From Chara braunii (Eukaryota > Streptophyta > Charophyceae > Charales > Characeae), in assembly GCA_003427395.1 (NCBI GenBank), contig BFEA01000040.1:2372326-2395581 (forward strand): 23,256 nucleotides of DNA. Direction: 5' to 3'. Below are positions 15,139 through 22,000 of the stretch, one piece after another. The notes beneath the pieces were generated by a model. That model saw only the letters and a list, made by a program, of their open reading frames with translations. It did no database searches and was not told where the DNA came from. Positions within the stretch are counted from its first letter, which is position 1. Every line of letters starts with the position of its first letter. The translations under genes and the position numbers were made by a program.

Positions 15139-15293
15139 GTCTTGAACCCGGTCCAAACGTCCAGGCGGTTACCATGCTTTTTTTTCACCCTTCACAAAAA
15201 TTGCTTTCTCAGTACGAAACGTACACACGTAAAAAAAAAAAAACCATTTTTAAATTTTAATCATTTTCTTTTTTTTTGCACTTCCGTTTGGGA

Positions 15294-15479
15294 TGGGGTT
15301 TCCCACCAAAAGAGAACAAGCTGAGAAATAAAGTTTTGTGAAGGGCGAAAAAAAATGAAAATGATTACAAATGATTAAAAAAAAAAAAAAAAGGTGTGAA
15401 CATTTTTATCTGTTTGGGATCGGGTTCGTGCCAATTTTCCACGTCTGGTGACGATTAGTGTCGCCGCGGATGGAAGGCT
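15294..15479. other. Non-coding, A-rich flank right of the array
   Basis: No coding signal is visible. The stretch holds the right arm of the inverted repeat and an A16-17 run near 15377-15393. A decayed direct repeat is also present: TTTGGGATGGGGTT at 15286-15299 recurs as TTTGGGATCGGGTT near 15412-15425. That supports continuity of genomic sequence across the right edge of the array. Confidence 0.5.
15321..15355 (-). repeat. Right arm of the imperfect inverted repeat
   Basis: This stretch starts CTGAGAAATAAAG and ends in A8. Its reverse complement pairs with 317-351 (and with 15178-15212 in the last insert copy), with four mismatches. Just downstream, an A-rich piece containing GAAAATGATTA near 15357-15367 also mirrors an insert segment, so the inverted similarity extends in a more decayed form. 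Confidence 0.7.
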
Positions 15480-15734
15480 GGACATTTGTTTCTCCTGCTT
15501 TTTTTGTAAAGTATTCGTAGTCCGTATACAGTGAGCAGTCTTTTAGCTGTCCACCCAACGGTTGTCTTATTCGCTGTGTATTTGTCTGGGCCCAAGAGAC
15601 TGCGGTGTGATCTGATGCATGCCTTTGGATGAGGTGTCGTCTGATATAAGCCCGCTAGGTTTTCACTTTTTCCTTTTAGCAGTGGGATTGTACGTATGCT
15701 TAATTGCTGATATAAGCCGGACATTTGTTTCTCC
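15480..15734. repeat. 223-bp segment bounded by 16-bp direct repeats (possible retroposed element)
   Basis: GGACATTTGTTTCTCC occurs at 15480-15495 and again exactly at 15719-15734. The enclosed segment begins with a short T7 run, which would be a degenerate A tail if the element lies on the minus strand. That is the arrangement of a target-site duplication around a short retroposon. Inside, CTGATATAAGCC occurs at 15641-15652 and 15707-15718. I cannot assign the segment to a family and see no clear A/B boxes. A simple local duplication is the alternative. Confidence 0.4.
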
Positions 15735-16258
15735 CCCTGCGGGCGCCATGGTTATGGCTCAGGTAACAGTCTATTCTGCAAATCTTTTTACGATGCAAGG
15801 GACGCCGGACCCGTTTTCCGGCTCGTATAATTCGAAGCAGCCAGCCGTCGTATGAACCTGGCCGGAGTGCCTGGATCATATGACACAGGCTGCCCCTTTT
15901 TCAAAAGAAAAAAAAAAGAAAAAGAAAAAAAAAGATGACAACCTGGGAAAGAAAGAAAGAAAGAAAAAAAAGAGCATTGGTGCGAGGATCTGGGTCCTCG
16001 GCAGGCCTGAGGGGCCCGGAGACAACTGTGCCCGCCCTAAGTGAAGGCGGGCCTAACAAATCCCGAGAGGCCCATTGCTGTCAATGTCGTACTTGGGGTC
16101 CAGGCAGTTGCAACGCGCCAGTTGGTTAAGGAAACACAGGCACGAGGAGCAAAGATTTTCCACAGCCTTCTAGGCCTTTCCTGAAATGCAGGCCCTGGGC
16201 AAGAATCGCGGCTTCATACACAGACAGTTGGGAGGCCCAACCGAACGAGGCCCAGTAG
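15735..16258. other. Unassigned spacer with A/GAAA tracts and small GC hairpins
   Basis: No supported gene. A-rich sequence with AAAG/GAAA units covers about 15901-15971. Two perfect short hairpins follow: CGAGGA at 15983-15988 with TCCTCG at 15995-16000, and GCCCGCC at 16030-16036 with GGCGGGC at 16046-16052. The open frames here are short and of low-complexity composition, and none shows a domain I recognise. The stretch could be debris of an older mobile element. Confidence 0.4.
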
Positions 16259-16342
16259 CTGCAACAGAGGCACCTGTCAGCCTCCTGGGGCCTACCGGAA
16301 GTGGTCCTGGATAGGCCCCAGGAGGCTGTGCCTCTGTTGCAG
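16259..16342. repeat. Long foldback inverted repeat
   Basis: The left arm 16259-16296 starts CTGCAACAGAGGCAC and contains CAGCCTCCTGGGGCCTA. It is the near-perfect reverse complement of the right arm 16309-16342. The differences are one mismatch near the loop and a 4-nt insertion in the left arm. The loop is about 12 nt. A stem of about 34 bp could be a foldback element, a small-RNA precursor or recent palindromic duplication. I see no flanking duplication that would identify a transposon. Confidence 0.75.
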
Positions 16343-16362
16343 CCACTGATTAGGAAGGGGAG

Positions 16363-16366
<4 letters not shown>

Positions 16367-16413
<47 letters not shown>
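16367..16413 (+). repeat. Homopolymer run of 47 G
   Basis: This is an uninterrupted G47 tract, preceded by GGGGAGGGA and followed by AGGATAAG. Translated on the minus strand it gives a spurious polyproline open frame. Its length is unreliable in short-read data. If real, it could form a G-quadruplex. Confidence 0.85.
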
Positions 16414-16414
<1 letters not shown>

Positions 16415-16673
16415 GGATAAGCTAATGAGGAGAATGAGACGGAAGGGAAAAAAAAAAAAAACTGACTAGCGCCGGCGTTAGGGAAGAGGGGAACATGCAA
16501 TCCCTTCATAATTGTGAGAGGTAGCAGCTATGCTTGTAGGGTAGCACATATGACCTGCTTAGTCGTGGTAGAAGGCAGGTAGTGAAAGGCGAAAAACGAA
16601 TTTGAGAGAAGAATGTAGCATAGTTTTAAGGGGGGGAAAAAAACATATAGAAAACGAAAAGGAAAAAGAAACG
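16414..16673. other. Non-coding spacer upstream of the LINE remnant
   Basis: The stretch has an A14 run near 16448, a G7-A7 block near 16631-16643 and an A-rich segment with GAAAA units up to about 16672. No gene-like frame is visible. The LINE-like reading frame begins just after the A-rich block. Confidence 0.4.
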
Positions 16674-17195
16674 CCAGCCCTTATTCTGTAACCCAGCCAT
16701 AAAGGACAGACAGGGTAAGCCCCTTACTCTCACACAAAAGGACACAAAATGGGGCAGGTGGGTAGAACACGGAGTCTGGCAGATCAAACGTCTTTGGGCA
16801 AAGGATAGGCAGCCGTGGAAGACGGCCAGGGAGCTCAGAGCGGAATTGAAAGGATGCCACAGAGTATCCGAGAATCTCAATGACATACTCATATCCATAC
16901 CGCAGGAGTGGGTAGCCATGTTGAAAAGGAATATTACGCAATGGGGACTAGGCGACTAGGTTACATGGAAACAAGAAGGGGAACCTACCGAAGCATTCCA
17001 CATCTGGAGTCAAGAACCAGCCAGGAAGGAGTGGTTGAACGCAGACAGGTACAACATCATGAACCCAGGAAGCACCACCAGTCTCTTGGACTAGGACTCC
17101 AAGACTCCGGTCATCATCCAAGCGCTACACATACAAAAAGAATAAGAGTAGTGGAGACGGAGGATTTCACGATTTTTAGCCCAACCACTCCAATA
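16674..17195 (+). pseudogene. LINE (non-LTR retrotransposon) ORF2 remnant, part 1: region downstream of the RT core
   Basis: One + frame can be followed from about 16674. It gives PLFCNPAIKDRQGKPL, then VWQIKRLWAKDRQPW, then SIPQEWVAMLKRNITQWGLG. It is broken by TAG at 16957-16959, after which the same frame continues with VTWKQEGEPTEAFHIWSQ and is broken again near 17095. Tryptophan-rich spacing of this kind is typical of the segment between the reverse transcriptase and the C-terminal zinc-binding domain of plant-type LINE ORF2 proteins. That zinc domain is found about 1 kb downstream on the same strand, which supports the assignment. The RT catalytic core itself is not in the window. The stops and later insertions make it a dead fragment. 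I cannot name the clade. Confidence 0.6.
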
Positions 17196-17243
17196 GAAGA
17201 AGAAGAAGAAGAAGGAAAAAAAAANAAAAAAAAAAAAAAAAAA

Positions 17244-17273
<30 letters not shown>
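17196..17273 (+). repeat. (GAA)n and poly-A tract containing one N
   Basis: GAA repeats (about 17198-17213), an A-rich run with an ambiguous base at 17225, then GAA units again to 17273. The run abuts the 5' end of the U2-derived sequence. The N and the homopolymer indicate uncertain length here. Confidence 0.85.
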
Positions 17274-17274
<1 letters not shown>

Positions 17275-17275
17275 T

Positions 17276-17377
17276 ATACCTTTCTCGGCCTTTTGGCTAA
17301 GATCAAGTGTAGTATCTGTTCTGATCAGTTCAATATCTGATCCGTGTTCCATCGGACCACACGATATTAAATTAATT
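17276..17377 (+). ncRNA. Truncated U2 snRNA-derived sequence (retrosequence or SINE head)
   Basis: The stretch starts ATACCTTTCTCGGCC and continues TTTTGGCTAAGATCAAG. It contains the branch-site recognition block GTAGTA and the stem-loop IIa region. It ends with CCACACGATATTAAATT, close to the plant-type U2 form. Homology stops where the Sm site should be, and an A18 tail (17378-17395) follows directly. The full 3' half, about half of a normal U2 of roughly 190-200 nt, is absent. The IIb stem has a mismatch between GTGTTCC and GGACCACAC. I see no U2 promoter elements (USE/TATA), because GAA repeats abut the 5' end. It is therefore a retroposed, non-functional copy inserted in the LINE remnant, or the head of an snRNA-derived SINE. 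Confidence 0.85.
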
Positions 17378-17395
17378 AAAAAAAAAAAAAAAAAA
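17378..17395 (+). repeat. A18 tail of the U2-derived retrosequence
   Basis: An uninterrupted A run directly follows the truncated U2 sequence, as expected for LINE-mediated retroposition. A clean target-site duplication is not recognisable because the left side is GAA repeat. Confidence 0.7.
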
Positions 17396-17471
17396 GAGTT
17401 AGATGTTGACCCGGTGGAATGGGCGTGGAATCTCAGAGGAGGAAGGTTGAGAATTTCAAGAAGAATCAGCA
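17396..17471 (+). pseudogene. LINE ORF2 remnant, part 2 (between U2 and TIR-element insertions)
   Basis: A + frame reads DVDPVEWAWNLRGGRLRIS, then RRIS. It lies between the two insertions, and LINE sequence resumes on the far side of the TIR element. The frame does not connect cleanly with part 3 after removing the TIR element, so an additional frameshift or decay is likely. Assignment rests mostly on position and composition. Confidence 0.4.
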
Positions 17472-17628
17472 TACTTAAACCACCAGTACTTGGGCACTGC
17501 GCGCCGCGCCGGCCGCACCTTTTTTGAAGCGGCGCGGGCTGTCGATACGATTTATGGACGGCCCGCCGGTAGCGAAATTCTTGTAGCGTTAACGCTAAGG
17601 CGTCGCCCAAGTACTGATGGTTTAAGTA
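17472..17628. mobile_element. Small TIR element (MITE-like), putative TA target-site duplication
   Basis: The 24 nt at 17472-17495, starting TACTTAAACCACCAG, match the reverse complement of 17605-17628, starting GCCCAAGTACTGATGG, with a single mismatch. The bounding TA on each side fits a Tc1/mariner-type TA duplication, but it cannot be separated from the TIR itself. The interior is GC-rich, unlike the surrounding DNA, and encodes nothing, so a transposase would have to be supplied from elsewhere. The element sits between two parts of the LINE remnant. Confidence 0.75.
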
Positions 17629-17759
17629 CACTACGCGAATTGGTTATCAACTGAGAAGGCGGCACCACCCTCTGAAGACCGTACTCACGAAGCGGTGGGA
17701 GAACAGAGTGGGAGCCTCCCTGGAGCAGTTACCCGCAATACCATGGTCAACGATCAATA
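17629..17759 (+). pseudogene. LINE ORF2 remnant, part 3
   Basis: In the + frame beginning near 17630 the translation includes LKTVLTKRWENRVGASLEQ followed by LPAIPWSTINRIRLG. It runs into the left target-site duplication of the SINE. If the SINE and one duplication copy (198 bp, a multiple of three) are disregarded, the same frame continues with QVRSLQWLINQ in part 4. This shows that both belonged to one ORF before the insertion. Confidence 0.65.
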
Positions 17760-17774
17760 GGATCAGACTTGGCC
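17760..17774 (+). repeat. Left target-site duplication of the SINE
   Basis: GGATCAGACTTGGCC is repeated exactly at 17958-17972, immediately after the A tail. The two copies bracket the 183-bp SINE. Confidence 0.9.
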
Positions 17775-17957
17775 TATCCAAGAGCCTAGCTCAGTGGGTA
17801 CACCCATGAACTGTTGAAATACAGACCTGTGTTCGAATCCAGATGATGGAACTTGACGAGTAAAATCAACTACTAATGAATTGCTTAGGGCCGGTCAGCT
17901 CAATGATAATATCTCAAGGCCGTTGCCCTTTAAAAAAAAAAAGAAAAAAAAAAAAAA
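17775..17957 (+). mobile_element. tRNA-derived SINE with A-rich tail
   Basis: The head carries both internal RNA polymerase III boxes: an A box TAGCTCAGTGGG at 17787-17798 and a B box TGTTCGAATCC at 17830-17840. Between them is a decayed anticodon-arm-like CTGT...ACAG. A tRNA-unrelated body of about 90 bp follows. The tail is A-rich and interrupted once by G (about 17931-17957). Perfect 15-bp target-site duplications bracket the element. Good duplications and tail imply a fairly recent insertion into the LINE remnant. SINEs encode no protein and use LINE machinery. The parent tRNA cannot be fixed from this sequence. Confidence 0.9.
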
Positions 17958-17972
17958 GGATCAGACTTGGCC
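17958..17972 (+). repeat. Right target-site duplication of the SINE
   Basis: An exact copy of 17760-17774, directly after the SINE A tail. Confidence 0.9.
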
Positions 17973-18556
17973 AGGTCAGAAGCTTGCAGTGGCTAATTAA
18001 CCAGGTAGCCCTGCCGGTAAATGCTTGGCTAAACTTGAATGAGAAAAGAAGCCGAGCAAGAAGGGACCCCACCAACGCCCTGTGTTCAGTTTGCCAGCAG
18101 GGCTCAGTGGAAACAATGGAGCACAGCCTGCTGACATGCCCAAAGGCAGAGAGCCTATGGGAGATAGCCAGAACCCTCTGGAAACAGATGACGCAGAAGC
18201 CTTTCCAGCAAGAAAAAGAGACTTTGCTTTTGGGACACAACTGCCCTAGAGGATGATGGCCAACCTTCGAGAAGCAGCTATTTCAGCTCGTAAGACAGTA
18301 CACAGTATGGACAATTTGGAAAAGACGCTGTCAGGTTGCGATAGGGAAGAGGCCGATGCATGAACAGGAAGCAAGGGAGATCCTCCTAAACCTAATCGAG
18401 ACAGAGATTTGGGCACAGAGGCAAAGAACACAGCGGCAGATGAGGCAGCAACCGGACCAAGCGCAGGACCTGAAAGATAGATTTCACCGCAGAACCTTAG
18501 GGAAGGGTAAAATAGCAAGTATCCAGGCCACAGGCCTTGTTTTTTCGTGGAGATAG
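17973..18556 (+). pseudogene. LINE ORF2 remnant, part 4: C-terminal zf-RVT zinc-binding domain
   Basis: The frame opens with QVRSLQWLINQVALPVNAWL, the LP...W/L motif that precedes the zinc knuckle. It then shows a CCHC pattern, CSVC...ETMEHSLLTC...W (about 18087-18165), characteristic of the RT-associated zinc-binding domain (zf-RVT) at the end of plant-type LINE ORF2. A TGA at 18254-18256 interrupts the frame. The same frame then continues with LVRQYTVWTIWKRRCQVAI and REILLNLIETEIWAQRQ, a basic tail common in such proteins, to a stop near 18554. Apart from the single TGA the domain is well preserved. An autonomous element would need the missing upstream endonuclease and RT domains. Confidence 0.8.
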
Positions 18557-19081
18557 AGAGGGTGAGAAGGTCGCAGCAAAGGGAATGAGGCTAGCAACAG
18601 TGGGGTTTAGGGTTTACGGTAAGGTCCAGGAAGAAAGAATGAGGCAAGGAGAAGTTAGACAGAGGAGAAATTAGGGGCGATTTGAAAGGTAAAACGGGGA
18701 CTTAGATAGAGCTTTTCCTTTCTTACTATTTGTTGGTTGTTAATCCAGTTTCCTTTTTTCAGGAATAGCATGTGAACAGATAGAAGGAAGGAGCACAGTG
18801 ACCACCCTGCAATACTAGCCTAATCTGGGTAATGGCCCCAGTCATCCGGGTTGTGATGTGGAGGGATTCCCGGCCTCCTTTTGCTCTTCACATAATGGAA
18901 ACATGCTATTTGTAAAAAAGAAAAAGAAAAAAAGAAAAAAAAAAAAGAAACAGAAACAGAAACAGAAACAGAAAAAGAAAAAGAAAAAGAAAAAGAACTG
19001 ATTGGATGGATGGTTTGTAGTACTTTGTACCAATCTACCTGAAATGTGGGTGGGTGTTGGTTGGACCTGGAATTATCTTAG
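18557..19081 (+). other. Probable intron 3' portion or LINE 3' tail, no gene
   Basis: No coding frame is visible. A pyrimidine-rich stretch ending TTTCAG lies near 18750-18763, but all three frames after it soon meet stops, so it is not a supported exon. An A-rich block with GAAACA and GAAAAA units covers about 18915-18995 and could be an A tail or simple repeat. The stretch leads into the ciliary-protein exon. The first 26 codons of the open frame (from 19002) carry no family similarity I recognise and probably belong to the intron. Confidence 0.5.
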
Positions 19082-22000
19082 GTTCATCCCACCCAGCACT
19101 GGCTACTTTTCTATCTCAACCCCCATCTTCTTGTGCCAGGATGGGAGGATTGCCCCAGGAATACGATGCCGGGTGGTCGTGCGCTTTGCCCCAGACTCCC
19201 GGCGCGATTTCACGGACACGACCACTCTTCAGAGTGAAGTTGAGGTGATTCGTCTCCCACTTATCGCAAGCCGCCGAAAGCCGCTGTTGACCCTGCCGTC
19301 AACGCTCAACTGTGGCTTCTGCATCAAGGGCCATGGCTGCTTTGTCACCTTTGCATTCGCAAACCGGGGAGGCGAAGCAAGTTTCCGGATTCTTCCGTTG
19401 ACCGAAGGTCATAGCGACGAAGACACCGTCTCGTGGATCGCCGACAAGGCGCGGCAGACAATGTGGGACAATCCGTTAATGGCAGCGTTGGGTGGAAGTG
19501 GCGATCTTGGCAGTGGTGGTGGACCGCCGCAGGGCGACCGGCGACTATCCGGAGTCGCCCTCCTTGCGAGCGTTGGGTTGGGGCATACTCCTGCCTCGGA
19601 GGAAAAGTTTAGCGGTGATGCTGGGGTCACCTCGCTGTCATCCGATAAGAATTTGATCAACGGCATCGATCATACGCTCAGTCCGGGTCCGGGGCCTTAT
19701 GGAAGCGCTCAGACCGGGCATCATCATCACCGCCAGAGGGATGAAATGCAAATGACTGCGAATCTATCGCGCAGGGGGACGGGACCGGCAATTGGACCAC
19801 CACCAGCTTCTGAACCAGCAGGTCCAGAAGGTGCTCCTGGAACTGGTACAGCTGGGGTGGGACCACCACCACCTGCAACAAGTGGACCAGATGCGGCAGA
19901 TTCTAAACCAGCAGGTCCAGCAGGTGACACTGGAACTGGGACAGTTTGGATGCAACCAGCAACTGGACCAGACTTTGAACCAGAAGGTTCTGCAAGTGCT
20001 CCTGGAAATGGGACAGTTCTGTCCACAACCACAGGCCCAGTGGATGCTCCGTTCGATGCGCTGTCCAGTGGAGCGCAGCAAGGAGCAGATATCTTGAGGG
20101 AAGGGCCATTGACTCCTGGTGACACTTCTGCGGTCGATCATCCACATCCAGATCACCCGGCGGGGGGTATTGGAGATGCAGACACCACACAGACAGCAAG
20201 GCCCACTTTTAAGTCTTTACGAAAACTGCTCTCCCGATTATCGGACCCGAATATGGTCGCAATGAGGGGAAAACTTATCAAAAAATTTGGAGGAAGTGAA
20301 GAAGACAGTGGTGAGGTTGATCGGACCGGAGTCCCTGGAGTCACTGGAGTCGGTGCGAAAACCCCATCCGCTGCCGCTGCTGATCCGAATCAGGGAGCTC
20401 ACGTGAGCCGCAAGGGAGGAGGAGGAGGAGGAGGAGGAGGAGGACATTCATCACCGCTTGGTCGAGGAGATGGCGAGAAAGGTCAACAGGCAACTGCAAC
20501 AGCAACAGTTGTATCGGGAGATGAGGAATCGGGTTCATTTGCAAGACCAGGTGCATCTCTTGGCCCTGCATCCGCGGATAGCAGCAAGAAGGTGGGCGAT
20601 CCGATGGATGATGACAAGATTGTGTCTGATGCAATCGATCGCGGCAATGTGGTGTCAACCGATGCGATTGACATCGGATTCCATCCACTTACTTCTTTGC
20701 CAGAAATGGAAGCGGAAAAGGAGAGGAGAATGGAGTCTGAAGGCTATCTGATAGACGGTCCCTATGATTCTTCTTATCTTGTTGGTCCCATTGGTCCCAT
20801 TGGTCCCATTGGTCCCATTGGTCCCATTCCTTATTCGCCTCCGGAACCTTTTGTGGCCCTTCATGATGGATGGGTGGATCCTCAGACAGAAGAGAAAGAC
20901 CAGACTATCAGAGGAGACGAGATGGGGGATGGCAGTGAAGCACAGCAAGTGGTAGGTGCACCAAGAGGGGAGAAGGAGCAGGGGCAGGCGCAGCAGCAGC
21001 AGCAGCAGGAGGAGGAGGAGGAGTGTGTGAAGGCCCGAGTACGACAGAAACTACATGAGCTGAAACTTGTGGCTGTTCCGCCATTTCTCATCGGACCCAA
21101 GGAGTTTGTGGTACTAGCGGAGGACGGCGAGGGACAGATTTCTGTTCTTTTCCAGCCTCCAACAAAGGGAGAATTCACTGCAGAAATGCTTCTTGTGTGT
21201 GACAACACTGAGAAGCAGGCATTAACCATTGTCGGCACTGGGGTTGACCTGGAGTTAGAGGTGCCAGAAGCCAATGGGCGAAGAGTAGAGGATGCCGATG
21301 AGCTGCAATGGGGCTTAACCTTTGATAGCATTCCTCCTGATGGAGCTTCCACGTGTCAAATTCGACTCCGGAATCACACGCCACTTCCAGTTCCATACGT
21401 GTGGAGACTTGAAGACGGATCAGACTGGAGGGCTCCGGAGAAGTGGGATCTGAAGGGCTCTCCCTCCTGGGCTGATGTAGAGGACGTCCTAAAGAGGGAC
21501 TTATCCCTCATTGGGCCTCCAACTCTAGTATCATCACTTTCTAAATCCAATATTGATACAATGCCAGCTCAGCTGCCAGCTCAGATGCCAAATCAGATGG
21601 CAGTGGATATGCCAGCACAAATCCCAACTCAGATTCCAGCTCAGATGCCAGTGGAGTTGCCAGCTCAGATCCCAACTCAGATGCCAGATCAGATGCCAGG
21701 TCAGATGCCNGCTCAGATGACAGTGGAGATGCCAGCTCAGATCCCAACTCAGATGACAGTGGAGATGCCAGCTCAGATCCCAACTCAGATGACAGAGATC
21801 CCAACTCAGATGCCAGGTCAGATGCCAGGTCAGATGCCAGGTCAGATGCCAGGTCAGATGCCAGGTCAGATGGCAGTGGAGATGCCAGCTCAGATGGCAG
21901 AAGCTGGCGAAGACAGGAATAAAGCCGTGAACGAAAGCCTGGATGATGTATTTGCAATCTGTCCCCGCGAAGGGATCATTCCGGGGGATTCTGTGCTGGA

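Larger units (their letters stand above)
278..15293. repeat. 193-bp tandem array of genomic insert plus Nextera adapter (assembly artefact)
   Basis: A 155-bp segment (first copy 278-432, last copy 15139-15293) occurs 78 times, separated by 77 copies of a 38-bp palindrome, giving a strict 193-bp period. I see no substitution or indel between units, and even the T8 and A13 homopolymers keep their length. A natural satellite of 77 units would show variants. Each palindrome is two head-to-head copies of CTGTCTCTTATACACATCT, the engineered Tn5 mosaic end. The first and last inserts run directly into single-copy sequence without adapter, so the array is one genomic 155-mer looped through the adapter. 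Each unit yields a 66-aa open frame opening with MYKRQ and ending LLYTSRCV, which are translations of the two adapter halves. These are not genes. Real content is one insert copy only. Confidence 0.96.

Noticed and set aside
278-15293. A CRISPR-like array or natural satellite of 38-bp palindromic repeats and 155-bp spacers
   Set aside because: The spacers are all identical, and the palindrome is the engineered Tn5 mosaic end pair, so it is a library artefact.
456-15324. Seventy-seven tandem 66-aa genes
   Set aside because: Their starts and ends are translated adapter sequence and the interior is homopolymer-rich genomic filler. They show no codon-level variation.
16126-16509. Minus-strand open frame with a polyproline run
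   Set aside because: The polyproline is only the reverse translation of the G47 homopolymer, and the rest has no similarity.
17276-17377. A functional U2 snRNA gene
   Set aside because: The 3' half including the Sm site is missing, an A tail follows, and no snRNA promoter elements precede it.
17176-17631. Minus-strand 151-aa open frame
   Set aside because: It is an antisense shadow across the TIR element, U2 sequence and GAA repeat, with poly-S and poly-F from simple repeats.
17787-17840. A functional tRNA gene
   Set aside because: A and B boxes are present but the cloverleaf is degenerate, and the unit has a long body, an A tail and target duplications. It is a SINE head.
18600-18617. Telomere-like GGGTTTAGGGTTTA
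   Set aside because: Only about two TTTAGGG-like units are present. This is too short for telomeric or interstitial telomeric repeat.
18750-18825. A short exon after TTTCAG and before GTAATG
   Set aside because: All three frames contain stops between the candidate acceptor and donor, and there is no similarity support.
19002-19079. TTG/ATG start of the ciliary protein at about 19002
   Set aside because: The first 26 codons look intronic, follow an A-rich tract and have no family similarity. The conserved segment begins mid-domain, so upstream exons are needed.
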